NCBI GenBank assembly: GCA_913056525.1
Contig: CAJXLO010000016.1
Span: 1 to 33,920 of the forward strand
Direction of reading: 5' to 3'
Source: an uncultured Psychroflexus sp.
GTDB lineage: Bacteria > Bacteroidota > Bacteroidia > Flavobacteriales > Flavobacteriaceae
Length of the DNA: 33,920 nucleotides
Below the pieces are notes generated by a model. That model did not search any database. It was not told the origin of the DNA and saw only the letters and a list, made by a program, of their open reading frames with translations. Shown in pieces: positions 1 to 7,488 of this stretch (positions are counted from its first letter, which is position 1; each line of letters starts with the position of its first letter). Both the position numbers and the translations under genes were made by a program.

Positions 1-1030
1 CTACCACGATATGTGACGACTTGGGTAGGGATTGACAGGTCAGAATCAAGCCTTCTTCTACTTCATCATCTGCCAAAATTTGATTTTTTTTCATTTCTAC
101 TTCACCTTCTTTGAGTAGAGCCACGCAACTACTGCATATGCCGCCCTGGCAGGAATAAGGTGCGTCGATATCTTTATCGAGAACAGCATCTAAGATCACA
201 TCTTTTTGGTCCATCGTCAATTCATGTTCTTCATCATCAAGAATTACCTTAACCTGTGTTTTTCCGTCTAAAGCTTCTGCGGCGTTCTTATCATCATCAG
301 CGGCATAGAAAAGTTCAAAAGCTACCTGTTCATTCGTGTAGCCACGCTCTTTTAATAGGTCCGCGACGGTGTTGATCATGGCTTCCGGACCGCAGATGTA
401 GAATTTTTTGATGTCAAGATCGGCATAAACTTTATTGAGCATTCTATTAACGACCGATGCATCAACATGACCATAGATGGCATCCTCTTCATTAGACCGA
501 CTAAATACATATTGCACAAAAAATCGGTCGGGATATTCTTTTTTTAATTGCTCTATCTCGGTTTTAAAAATGGTCTTTTCAGGAGATCGGTTTCCGTAAA
601 CGAGAATGAATCGGCTGGAATCGCTATTGCTAAGGTGGGTTTTTATCAGGGACATGATGGGCGTTATACCACTTCCCGCGGCAAACGCCATAAGCGCCTG
701 ATCGGCAAGGGCTGTAGATAAGGTGAACTTTCCTTCTGGTGCTTGCACTTCTAGTTCATCGCCTTCTTTTAACCGGTTTAGCGCATAGTGCGAAAAAACA
801 CCGTCCGGAATCTTCTTGACCAGAACGCTCAAAGCTTCCTCTTCGGCTGAGCAAATCGAATAGGACCTTCTGATCTGATCCCCATTGACGTTGGTTTGTA
901 GATTAATATACTGACCTGCTTGATAAGAAAATTCATCGCTAAGGTCTTCAGGGATATCAAATGTTATCTTGACGGATTCATCGGTTGGATATTCTAATCG
1001 GTCGATGGTTAGAGAATGGAATGAAGGCAT
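1..1030 (-). CDS. PaaE-like 2Fe-2S/FAD ferredoxin reductase (partial, C-terminus cut by window edge)
   Basis: Reading the minus strand from the ATG at 1030 gives 343 open codons that run off the left edge. The order is FAD-binding FR-type domain (RSYSICS near residue 60), NAD(P)-binding domain (AAGSGITPIMS near 120 and YICGPEAMI near 210), then a plant-type [2Fe-2S] domain with CQGGICSSC and a fourth cysteine in LTCQSL. This is the arrangement of PaaE/class IA oxygenase reductases, which pass electrons from NAD(P)H through FAD to an iron-sulfur centre. Members are usually about 350 residues, so only a few residues should be missing. The redox partner is outside the window, so phenylacetate oxygenation is only one possibility. 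It diverges from the MltD-like gene and has its own TATTTTTG box 15 bases upstream. Confidence 0.88.
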   Translation of the reverse strand, partial: MPSFHSLTIDRLEYPTDESVKITFDIPEDLSDEFSYQAGQYINLQTNVNGDQIRRSYSICSAEEEALSVLVKKIPDGVFSHYALNRLKEGDELEVQAPEGKFTLSTALADQALMAFAAGSGITPIMSLIKTHLSNSDSSRFILVYGNRSPEKTIFKTEIEQLKKEYPDRFFVQYVFSRSNEEDAIYGHVDASVVNRMLNKVYADLDIKKFYICGPEAMINTVADLLKERGYTNEQVAFELFYAADDDKNAAEALDGKTQVKVILDDEEHELTMDQKDVILDAVLDKDIDAPYSCQGGICSSCVALLKEGEVEMKKNQILADDEVEEGLILTCQSLPKSSHIVV

Positions 1031-1045
1031 TTTATGCTTTTTGCG

Positions 1046-1053
1046 CAAAAATA
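1046..1053 (-). promoter_or_regulatory. Bacteroidota -7 box for the ferredoxin reductase gene
   Basis: The minus strand reads TATTTTTG, matching the TAnnTTTG -7 element of Bacteroidota sigma factor promoters, 15 bases before the ATG at 1030. No clear -33 TTG is seen at the usual distance, so this is a motif-level call. Confidence 0.5.
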
Positions 1054-1087
1054 GCAGTTTGCGTTTTGTAGCTTATGCGCTTGAATT

Positions 1088-1095
1088 TATTTTTG
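1088..1095 (+). promoter_or_regulatory. Possible -7 box for the MltD-like gene
   Basis: TATTTTTG on the plus strand matches TAnnTTTG and lies about 62 bases before the TTG start at 1158. A second, imperfect candidate (GAATTTTG, 1137-1144) is closer to the start. Which one is used cannot be decided from sequence. Confidence 0.35.
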
Positions 1096-1157
1096 TAATT
1101 ATTTAACGGAAGCATCCGCAATTCAAGATTTTAGGCGAATTTTGCAAAAAAATAGTA

Positions 1158-2576
1158 TTGATCTATCGACTCATCTTAATTAGCTTGTTCATCAGTGGTT
1201 TCGTCCATGCACAGAAGCCTGATACCTTCCTTGAAAAGGATGAGAACCTTAAGCTGTCCCTAAAGGCGCATATCAGTGCCATTGAGATAGATTCCGCGTA
1301 TTTACAACTGCTTACGGATAAGGGTCTTTACAAGAAAATGCAAAGTGACGTGCATAGGGATTCCTATATCGAGCTGGAACGTGAAGTTACTGAAAAAGTG
1401 CTAAGGAAAAGACTGGCCGAGATCGATAAAAGAACGCCCATTAACATAGGGTACAACAAGAATTTGGCCAGTGTTATCAACTATTATCTATCGAAGGATG
1501 AGGCCTATTTTCAGCGGATATTTTCTCTTGGGGATTTTTACTTTCCTATGATAGAATCCGCTCTGGTCAAACGTTCATTACCCTTAGAACTGAAGTATCT
1601 CGCAGTGGTGGAATCAGCACTCAATCCTCAGGCAAAGTCTCACGCCGGAGCGGTAGGGCTTTGGCAGTTCATGTATCAAACCGGCAAAGCTTATGGATTA
1701 GCGGTGAACAGTTATCAGGATGAAAGAATGCAGCCGGAACTGGCAACGGCCGCCGCCGCGGAATACCTGGAAGACCTTTATAGAATATTTGATGACTGGA
1801 ACCTGGCACTTGCCGCTTATAACTCTGGTCCGGGCAATGTGAACAAGGCGATAAGGCGAAGTGGTGGCAATACGGACTTTTGGGATATCAAATATTTCCT
1901 CCCACGCGAAACATCAGGTTATGTGCCATCTTTCCTGGCGATCTTGTACCTTTTTGAATTTGCTGATGAACATGGAATAGAATACCGAAAACCGCCCGTG
2001 TTCAGATATGCTACCGATACGGTCCAAATAAAAAGATCGCTCGATATGACCAAATTAGCTGAAAGCTTGTCCGTAGAGAAAGAAATGATCGAATATTTGA
2101 ACCCATCTTATTATAAAGGGGTAATCCCTTTTTATGATCATAAAAAGCAATATATCCGTTTACCGATACGTGCAGCCGGAAGCTTCGTTAGCAATGAGGA
2201 GAAAATATACTATTATGCAGCCGTAGAGAAAAAGAAAAAAGAGAAAAAGACCAGGGACCAACCGATCGTTTATAGAGTAAAACGCGGAGATTTCTTAGGA
2301 AAGATCGCTAATAAGTTCAGTGTTCGTGTCCATGAGATAAAAAGATGGAATGGACTTCGCTCATCACGCTTGGCCATTGGTCAGAGATTGATCATCCGTA
2401 AGAATGATAAAGGCAGTATCGCATCGGATCAAAGGGAATATATCGTACAATATGGGGATTCGTTATGGACAATAGCCCGAAAATTCCCGGGAGTTTCCGT
2501 GAAGGACATCAAACGTGCCAATAATTTGAGCAATGCCTCTATCAAACCCGGAATGCGTTTGAAAATAAAAAGTTAG
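1158..2576 (+). CDS. Membrane-bound lytic murein transglycosylase with two LysM domains (MltD-like)
   Basis: The 472-residue protein has an N-terminal signal peptide (about residues 1-18, ending VHA before Q). A soluble SLT/lysozyme-like domain spans about 120-240, with the putative catalytic Glu152 in VVESALNP and the GLWQFM and AYNSGPGNV motifs of family-1 transglycosylases. Two LysM peptidoglycan-binding modules follow at about 371-414 and 427-470. It should cleave glycan strands in the periplasm with formation of 1,6-anhydro-muramyl ends. The best start is TTG, since no in-frame ATG precedes the signal peptide. A basic stretch (KKKKEKK, about 358-364) links the catalytic and LysM parts. 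It is not obviously co-transcribed with a neighbour. Confidence 0.92.
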   Translation: MIYRLILISLFISGFVHAQKPDTFLEKDENLKLSLKAHISAIEIDSAYLQLLTDKGLYKKMQSDVHRDSYIELEREVTEKVLRKRLAEIDKRTPINIGYNKNLASVINYYLSKDEAYFQRIFSLGDFYFPMIESALVKRSLPLELKYLAVVESALNPQAKSHAGAVGLWQFMYQTGKAYGLAVNSYQDERMQPELATAAAAEYLEDLYRIFDDWNLALAAYNSGPGNVNKAIRRSGGNTDFWDIKYFLPRETSGYVPSFLAILYLFEFADEHGIEYRKPPVFRYATDTVQIKRSLDMTKLAESLSVEKEMIEYLNPSYYKGVIPFYDHKKQYIRLPIRAAGSFVSNEEKIYYYAAVEKKKKEKKTRDQPIVYRVKRGDFLGKIANKFSVRVHEIKRWNGLRSSRLAIGQRLIIRKNDKGSIASDQREYIVQYGDSLWTIARKFPGVSVKDIKRANNLSNASIKPGMRLKIKS

Positions 2577-2645
2577 TTAATGCAAAGTTGTTTTTTTGGT
2601 GGACTTTTAACGCTTTTTCAAATGGTGTAAACTGGATGATCGCAG

Positions 2646-2653
2646 TATCTTTG
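2646..2653 (+). promoter_or_regulatory. -7 promoter box before the heme O synthase gene
   Basis: TATCTTTG followed by C is an exact TAnnTTTG match, placing a transcript start only a few bases before the TTG start codons at 2671/2677. It supports a short-leader transcript that begins the oxidase cluster. Confidence 0.6.
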
Positions 2654-2670
2654 CAAATGTTTAAAGTAAA

Positions 2671-3579
2671 TTGTTATTGACCAAAGTCTTATCTCAACCT
2701 TTACCGATGCTCATAGTTAAAGACCTTGGTGTACTGACCAAGCATAGATTGTCTATGAGCGTGGTCTTTTCATCTTTGGCAGGTTATTTGCTCGGGGCGG
2801 AATCCCTGGACATCAAAACGCTTTTGTTATTGAGCATAGGCGGTTATTGTATGGTGGGAGCTTCCAATGTTTACAATCAGGTCATAGAGCGCAGATCAGA
2901 TTCCCTGATGAAAAGAACAGCTAACAGACCTGTGGCCACTGGAAGAATGAGTGTGCAAACTGCCCTGATCATCGGCTTTTTGATGACCTTACTTGGTTTA
3001 TACCTGTTGTTTATCATCAATCCTATCACCGCCTTGTTCGGAGCTATTTCCATTTTCCTGTATACCAGTATCTACACGCCTCTGAAACAGGTGACGCCCT
3101 TATCAGTCTTCATTGGGGCATTTCCTGGCGCTATTCCTTTCATGCTGGGCTGGGTTGCGGCAACAGGAGATTTTAGTATAGAGCCGGGAACGTTGTTCAT
3201 GATACAGTTCTTCTGGCAATTTCCTCATTTTTGGGCGTTGGGCTGGTGGTTATACGATGATTATGAAAAAGGTGGGTTTTTTATGTTGCCTACCGGGAAA
3301 CGAGATGCATCAACGGCTTTACAGATCGTTCTCTATTCTATATGGACGGTCTTGATATCGGTCATACCCGCATTAGGTCTCACAGGCAGGTTGCTCCTAA
3401 GTCCAGTAGCTGCGGTCATCGTATTCCTATTTGGGATCACACTGATCTATTTTGCGGTACGGCTGTACAGGATAAGAACAAAGAAAGCCGCAAAGGAGCT
3501 CATGTTAGCCAGCGTAAGTTACATAACATTGATCCAGATAGTTTATGTCGTGGATAAAACATTTAGAGTATGGATATGA
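2671..3579 (+). CDS. cyoE: Protoheme IX farnesyltransferase (heme O synthase)
   Basis: This 302-residue polytopic protein belongs to the UbiA prenyltransferase superfamily, CyoE/CtaB branch. It transfers a farnesyl group to heme b, making heme O for heme-copper oxidases. The first Asp-rich motif is visible as NVYNQV followed by RRSDSLMKRTANRP (about residues 66-87). The second conserved loop is YDDYEKGGFFMLP, about 194-206. About eight to nine hydrophobic helices fill the rest. The start is uncertain: TTG at 2671, TTG at 2677, or ATG at 2707. The two TTGs fit the promoter position best. The end overlaps the next gene by 10 bases, so it is co-transcribed with oxidase subunit III, as expected for oxidase assembly. 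Confidence 0.93.
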   Translation: MLLTKVLSQPLPMLIVKDLGVLTKHRLSMSVVFSSLAGYLLGAESLDIKTLLLLSIGGYCMVGASNVYNQVIERRSDSLMKRTANRPVATGRMSVQTALIIGFLMTLLGLYLLFIINPITALFGAISIFLYTSIYTPLKQVTPLSVFIGAFPGAIPFMLGWVAATGDFSIEPGTLFMIQFFWQFPHFWALGWWLYDDYEKGGFFMLPTGKRDASTALQIVLYSIWTVLISVIPALGLTGRLLLSPVAAVIVFLFGITLIYFAVRLYRIRTKKAAKELMLASVSYITLIQIVYVVDKTFRVWI

Positions 3580-4148
3580 ACGAAGTTCAAATGAAAAAGA
3601 AGCGCAACGCGAAGCGGATGATGCTATGGTTTGGTATCGTAAGTCTTACTATGACATTTGCCGGCTTGACCAGTGCTTATGTAGTAAGTAAGAGCAGACC
3701 CGACTGGGAAGCGAACCTGGAGCTCCCGGATGCTTTTACCTGGAGTACGCTTGTCATCGTTTTGAGCAGTTTATGTCTGATAGGCGCATTTAGAGCGCTT
3801 AAAGGTCAAAAACGAATGCTTACTTCATCTTTGGTCATAGCAACTTTTGCATTAGGTGTTGTTTTCATTCTATTACAGATACAAGGTTTTAATGCTATCA
3901 TCGATCAGGGTTATTATTTTACGGGCGAGTCCAGTTCTGTTAAATCATCTTATATCTATATATTGGTAGTATTACACCTAGCCCACCTGGCAGCTGGCAT
4001 GATCAGTCTTAGCGTGTTGCTGATCAAACAGTTAGCCGGCAAATATAACCCAAAACATCCTTTGGGTTTTGAACTGGCGGCCACCTTTTGGCACTTTGTT
4101 GATGTTCTATGGATCTTATTGTTTTTATTTTTAACTTTCTTTAGATAA
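3570..4148 (+). CDS. Cytochrome c oxidase subunit III, short paralogue
   Basis: A 192-residue protein with five predicted membrane helices (about 17-38, 58-76, 84-104, 127-152, 171-191), the five-helix form of heme-copper oxidase subunit III. The C-terminal WHFVDVLW motif (174-181) is typical. It lacks the family's acidic residue after helix 3 (here LQIQGF), and the GFHGFHV motif is replaced by LHLAHLAAG, both present in the paralogue just downstream. Subunit III is thought to stabilise subunit I and aid proton uptake. It overlaps cyoE by 10 bases and is followed 30 bases later by the longer subunit III. Carrying both copies side by side is common in Bacteroidota. Confidence 0.87.
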   Translation: MDMNEVQMKKKRNAKRMMLWFGIVSLTMTFAGLTSAYVVSKSRPDWEANLELPDAFTWSTLVIVLSSLCLIGAFRALKGQKRMLTSSLVIATFALGVVFILLQIQGFNAIIDQGYYFTGESSSVKSSYIYILVVLHLAHLAAGMISLSVLLIKQLAGKYNPKHPLGFELAATFWHFVDVLWILLFLFLTFFR

Positions 4149-4158
4149 AGAAATTAAT

Positions 4159-4166
4159 TATTTTTG
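4159..4166 (+). promoter_or_regulatory. Possible internal -7 box before the long subunit III gene
   Basis: TATTTTTG matches TAnnTTTG and ends 12 bases before the ATG at 4179. It could give the downstream oxidase genes a second, nearly leaderless transcript in addition to read-through from cyoE. Confidence 0.4.
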
Positions 4167-4178
4167 TGGCATTAATAG

Positions 4179-5165
4179 ATGAATATGGATACAACTGTAG
4201 CAAAAACCGGAACTGAAGGAAAAACCTGGGGTGGTGGAAGCGAACCGTTCAAGGCTAGTTATGGAAAATTGATGATGTGGTTCTTCATTTTATCCGATGC
4301 ATTGACCTTTTCAGGTTTTCTTGCCGCCTATGGTTTTTCAAGGTTCAAATACAGTAGTGAATGGCCTATCGCCGATGAGGTATTTACCCACTTTCCTTTC
4401 CTACACGGAATAGAAGCTCCTATGTACTATGTGGCCTTAATGACCTTCATACTGATATTCTCATCTGTAACAATGGTACTTGCTGTTGATGCAGGGCATC
4501 ATATGAAGAAGAACAAGGTCGTCACTTACATGGCATTGACCATACTTGGCGGTATAGTTTTCGTAGGTTCTCAGGCCTGGGAGTGGAAAACGTTCATCAA
4601 GGGAGATTATGGCGCAGTGGAGACAAGCGGTGGTAATATTCTACAATTCGTCGATAGTGAAGGAGAACGCGTGGCGCTGGAAGATTTTGCCTCTAACTAT
4701 GAAGGGATAAGATCCGTGCAGAAAGAAAATGAGGGGCTATGGTATGAATCTGAGAGCTCACTTCCTGAGTTCACTATCAAGGAGATCAAAGATGGATTTG
4801 CCAGTAACGATGACTTGCAAATAAGGACATTAAAGAACAATGAAGATGGCGAAAAAACGATATTGAGTCGTGAAGCCTCATTAGCAAAATTAAATGAACA
4901 AGGCAAAGGTGTAGTTCAGGGTGCTAATTTGAAACATAATGAATATGGAATGCCGCTCTTCGCGGATTTCTTTTTCTTCATTACCGGTTTTCATGGTTTT
5001 CACGTTTTATCAGGTGTTTTGATATTGATCATCATCTTTCTCAATGTACTGGTCAATACCTATGAAAAAAGGAAAAGTTATGAAATGGTGGAGAAAGTAG
5101 GTCTTTATTGGCACTTCGTCGATCTGGTCTGGGTATTCGTTTTCACCTTCTTCTATCTTGTATAA
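4179..5165 (+). CDS. Cytochrome c oxidase subunit III with large hydrophilic insert
   Basis: The 328-residue protein has five membrane helices (about 30-52, 83-104, 114-133, 260-290, 304-326). It carries the family signatures SQAWEW (131-136), GFHGFHV (270-276) and WHFVD (311-315), so it is the canonical subunit III of a heme-copper oxidase. Between helices 3 and 4 there is an extra charged segment of about 105 residues (roughly 145-250) that is absent from the neighbouring paralogue. It contains no cysteines or histidine clusters, so it does not look metal-binding. Two in-frame start options lie six bases apart (MNM); I keep the first. It is followed 17 bases later by subunit IV. Confidence 0.92.
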   Translation: MNMDTTVAKTGTEGKTWGGGSEPFKASYGKLMMWFFILSDALTFSGFLAAYGFSRFKYSSEWPIADEVFTHFPFLHGIEAPMYYVALMTFILIFSSVTMVLAVDAGHHMKKNKVVTYMALTILGGIVFVGSQAWEWKTFIKGDYGAVETSGGNILQFVDSEGERVALEDFASNYEGIRSVQKENEGLWYESESSLPEFTIKEIKDGFASNDDLQIRTLKNNEDGEKTILSREASLAKLNEQGKGVVQGANLKHNEYGMPLFADFFFFITGFHGFHVLSGVLILIIIFLNVLVNTYEKRKSYEMVEKVGLYWHFVDLVWVFVFTFFYLV

Positions 5166-5182
5166 ATAAAAAAAAATTAATC

Positions 5183-5548
5183 ATGGCTGAACACGCAAGC
5201 ACAAACCAGGGATCATCTGCCACTAAGCGTATATGGTATGTATTCGGGATCTTATCCGTAGTCACCCTCGTAGAAGTTGTTTTGGGCATCATCAAACCGG
5301 CTTTCATGGTGGAGACCAACTTCATCGACCTCCATTTACTGAACTGGACCTTCATCATCCTGACCATAGTCAAAGCTTATTACATCACCTGGGCATTTAT
5401 GCACATGGAACATGAATCAAGTGGTTTAAGAAGAGCAGTCGTCTGGACATCGGTTTTCCTCATCATTTACCTTGTTGCTATATTGCTTATCGAAGGAGGT
5501 TATATCGAGGACGTTTACACCGATTCGCACATCAAGTGGAATCTCTGA
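5183..5548 (+). CDS. Cytochrome c oxidase subunit IV (prokaryotic COX4/CyoD type)
   Basis: A 121-residue protein with three membrane helices (about 17-37, 53-75, 85-105), the size and layout of the small subunit IV of bacterial heme-copper oxidases, which aids assembly of the CuB site. The motif YYITWAFMHMEHE after helix 2 is characteristic. I chose the ATG at 5183 (MAEHASTNQG) because a longer reading from 5108 would sit inside the subunit III gene and add a non-matching N-terminus. A CTGATATCAG palindrome and a hairpin follow the stop codon. Confidence 0.88.
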   Translation: MAEHASTNQGSSATKRIWYVFGILSVVTLVEVVLGIIKPAFMVETNFIDLHLLNWTFIILTIVKAYYITWAFMHMEHESSGLRRAVVWTSVFLIIYLVAILLIEGGYIEDVYTDSHIKWNL

Positions 5549-5584
5549 TAAAATAGCTGATATCAGGTTAAATCGGTTATAAAA

Positions 5585-5611
5585 AAGGCAGGATTACTTG
5601 CATCCTTCCTT
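5585..5611 (+). terminator. Hairpin after subunit IV, possible intrinsic terminator
   Basis: AAGGCAGGAT (5585-5594) and ATCCTTCCTT (5602-5611) pair over ten positions with one C/T mismatch around a seven-base loop. AATTTTG follows and a run of A precedes it. The downstream T-run is weak and overlaps the next gene's -7 box, so it may be a leaky terminator. Confidence 0.45.
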
Positions 5612-5618
5612 AATTTTG
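5611..5618 (+). promoter_or_regulatory. -7 box before the Sco-like gene
   Basis: TAATTTTG matches TAnnTTTG and ends five bases before the ATG at 5624, which would give an almost leaderless transcript. It overlaps the right arm of the preceding hairpin, so termination and re-initiation may occur at one spot. Confidence 0.45.
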
Positions 5619-5623
5619 TAAGT

Positions 5624-6271
5624 ATGAACAATAAAAAAAAATATTTTGTTTTAGGCACATTGTTCATATTGCCGCTTTTAGCTTATATGTTCTTTGCCAG
5701 TGGCGTGAACAATTTTATCAAATTACCCAGATTGAACGATGCCCCTGTTAATGTAAATGGTTTTCAAAGCATGAACGGTGACAGTTTGAGGTTCAAAGGA
5801 AATATTTCAATTCTTAGTTTTTTTGGCAGGGATATAGATACTTCAAAAGTGCTGGCCTTTAATTTAAAGGAGAAGATCTATGATAAGAACAAAGACTTTA
5901 ATGACCTGCAGTTCATAAGTTTCATCAGCCCAGGTCATCAAGATGAAGTATCTTCTTTCAAGTATCAGATCAATAAAACATCTGATGCTTACAAATGGAA
6001 GTTCGTAGAGCTTGAACCTGATCGTATAAAAGCCGTCTTTAGTGCATTAGGTACGGACAAGAAATTATCAAATGACCTTTCTAGTGACCATGCTTTCATA
6101 GTGGGTAAAGATGGCTACCTAAGAGGAAGAGAAAATGATGAAGATGAAGGGATAAAATATGCATATGATATGTCTTCTATTGCAGAATTAGACAACAAAA
6201 TGGTAGATGATGTAAAGATCATCCTTGCAGAATATCGCTTAGCACTCAAAAAGAACGATAAGTACGAATGA
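5624..6271 (+). CDS. Membrane-anchored Sco-like protein without the copper-binding cysteines
   Basis: The 215-residue protein begins with one membrane helix (about 7-25), then a soluble domain with the thioredoxin-like layout of Sco proteins: a strand run SILSFFGRD (about 62-70) where Sco proteins carry FFxxCPxxC, and DHAFIVGKDGYLRGRENDE (about 150-168), parallel to the HSGFFALIDKNGYLRSR of the next gene. The whole sequence has no cysteine, so it cannot bind copper in the Sco manner or do thiol redox chemistry. Its stop overlaps the start of the true Sco gene in ATGA, so the two are translationally coupled. A role as a Sco partner or structural subunit in oxidase assembly is inference from position. 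Confidence 0.7.
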   Translation: MNNKKKYFVLGTLFILPLLAYMFFASGVNNFIKLPRLNDAPVNVNGFQSMNGDSLRFKGNISILSFFGRDIDTSKVLAFNLKEKIYDKNKDFNDLQFISFISPGHQDEVSSFKYQINKTSDAYKWKFVELEPDRIKAVFSALGTDKKLSNDLSSDHAFIVGKDGYLRGRENDEDEGIKYAYDMSSIAELDNKMVDDVKIILAEYRLALKKNDKYE

Positions 6272-6939
6272 AAAAATACTCCTACATAGGCATATCATTT
6301 ATCGTTTTGATCTTTGGTATATGGGTCGTCAGCGAGTACATGTCCAGGAACGCTTCAAATGAGCTGGCGTTCATCAAACAAGCAGGAGAAAGTAAAAGGA
6401 AGGTTCCTGATTTTAAAATGATCAACCAACATAATGATACGATCACGAACAAAGACCTTTTAGGCAAAGTGTATGTGGTAGAGTTCTTTTTTGCCACATG
6501 TCCTACGATCTGTCCTATCATGAACGAAAATTTAGTAAAAGTGCAAAACGAGTTCTTTGGCAATCCTAATTTTGCGATCGCATCTTTTACGATCAATCCT
6601 GAGAATGACACTCCAAAGGTTTTGAAGGGATATGCTCAAGAAAACGACATCACTCATGCAAATTGGCATCTTTTGACCGGAGATAGGAAAAAGATATATG
6701 ATTTGGCAAGGAAAGGTTTTTCCTTATATGCTAGAGAAGATTCAAAAGCTGAAGGTGGTTTTGAACATTCTGGTTTTTTTGCTTTAATAGACAAAAACGG
6801 TTATCTAAGGTCAAGACGTGATGAACAGGGAAATCCTATAGTTTACTACGAGGGCGCAACACCTTATAACAGCAAAAAAACCAATAGAGGTAAACAACAA
6901 ATAGACTGGTTAATAAAAGATATTAAAAAATTGTTATGA
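6268..6939 (+). CDS. Sco1/SenC family copper chaperone for cytochrome c oxidase
   Basis: A 223-residue protein with one N-terminal membrane anchor (about 5-24) and a thioredoxin-like domain on the outer face of the membrane. The copper ligands are all present: Cys78 and Cys82 in FFATCPTICPIM, and the distal His167 in GGFEHSGFFALID. Sco proteins deliver copper to, or reduce the cysteines of, the CuA site of oxidase subunit II. It is coupled by ATGA overlaps on both sides, upstream to the cysteine-less homologue and downstream to the DUF420 gene, making one tight assembly-factor unit. Confidence 0.93.
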   Translation: MKKYSYIGISFIVLIFGIWVVSEYMSRNASNELAFIKQAGESKRKVPDFKMINQHNDTITNKDLLGKVYVVEFFFATCPTICPIMNENLVKVQNEFFGNPNFAIASFTINPENDTPKVLKGYAQENDITHANWHLLTGDRKKIYDLARKGFSLYAREDSKAEGGFEHSGFFALIDKNGYLRSRRDEQGNPIVYYEGATPYNSKKTNRGKQQIDWLIKDIKKLL

Positions 6940-7478
6940 GCGATAAATTGATCTCCACATCTGATAGGTACGGAGTGCCCATTATCATAGGGCTATCTTT
7001 ACTGGTTCCGGCGATAGTCATTGTATTGATGAACTTGGATACGAGGTATAACTTTCTTGGCATTGATGTAGGCACTCTTCCTTTCTTTCATGCGGTTTTA
7101 AATGGATCAACGGCGGTACTTTTGGGATTTGGTTACGTAATGATCAGGCAAAAAAAGATGAAGTTACACAGGAATTTTATGATGACCGCTTTTTTACTTT
7201 CCATCATATTCCTGGTAAGCTATGTGATATCTAAGATCAGTAATGATCCTGTATCTTATGGTGGGGAAGGTTGGACCGTTCCGGTATATTATTTTATCCT
7301 GATTTCACACATCATCTTGTCAGGGATTATCATTCCCTTGGTCTTGTTTACGATATACAGAGCGGCTAAGGGTGAATTCCAGAAACACAGAAAGATCGCT
7401 AGATACACATTCCCTATTTGGATGTATGTAGCCGTAACAGGTGTATTAGTTTATGTTTTCATGCAACCTTATTATTAA
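6936..7478 (+). CDS. DUF420 membrane protein (CtaM/YozB-like oxidase assembly factor)
   Basis: A 180-residue protein with about five hydrophobic helices, recognisable as DUF420 from the segment LPFFHAVLNGSTAVLLGFGY (about 49-68), the RQKKMKLHRNFM stretch and the closing HRKIARYTFPIWMYVAVTGVL. In Bacilli the DUF420 protein CtaM is needed for heme-copper oxidase function, and DUF420 genes sit beside Sco in many Bacteroidota. The start overlaps the sco stop codon by four bases. Several conserved histidines face or flank the membrane, but a direct role in metal or heme handling is inference. Confidence 0.85.
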   Translation: MSDKLISTSDRYGVPIIIGLSLLVPAIVIVLMNLDTRYNFLGIDVGTLPFFHAVLNGSTAVLLGFGYVMIRQKKMKLHRNFMMTAFLLSIIFLVSYVISKISNDPVSYGGEGWTVPVYYFILISHIILSGIIIPLVLFTIYRAAKGEFQKHRKIARYTFPIWMYVAVTGVLVYVFMQPYY

Positions 7479-7488
7479 ATTCGCAATT

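Noticed and set aside
5108-5182. Upstream start for oxidase subunit IV
   Set aside because: The extra residues would be encoded inside the subunit III gene and do not resemble subunit IV, while the ATG at 5183 starts a typical protein.
7453-7488. Upstream start for the CxxC protein
   Set aside because: It overlaps the DUF420 gene and would bury the signal peptide; the ATG at 7489 directly precedes a good signal sequence.
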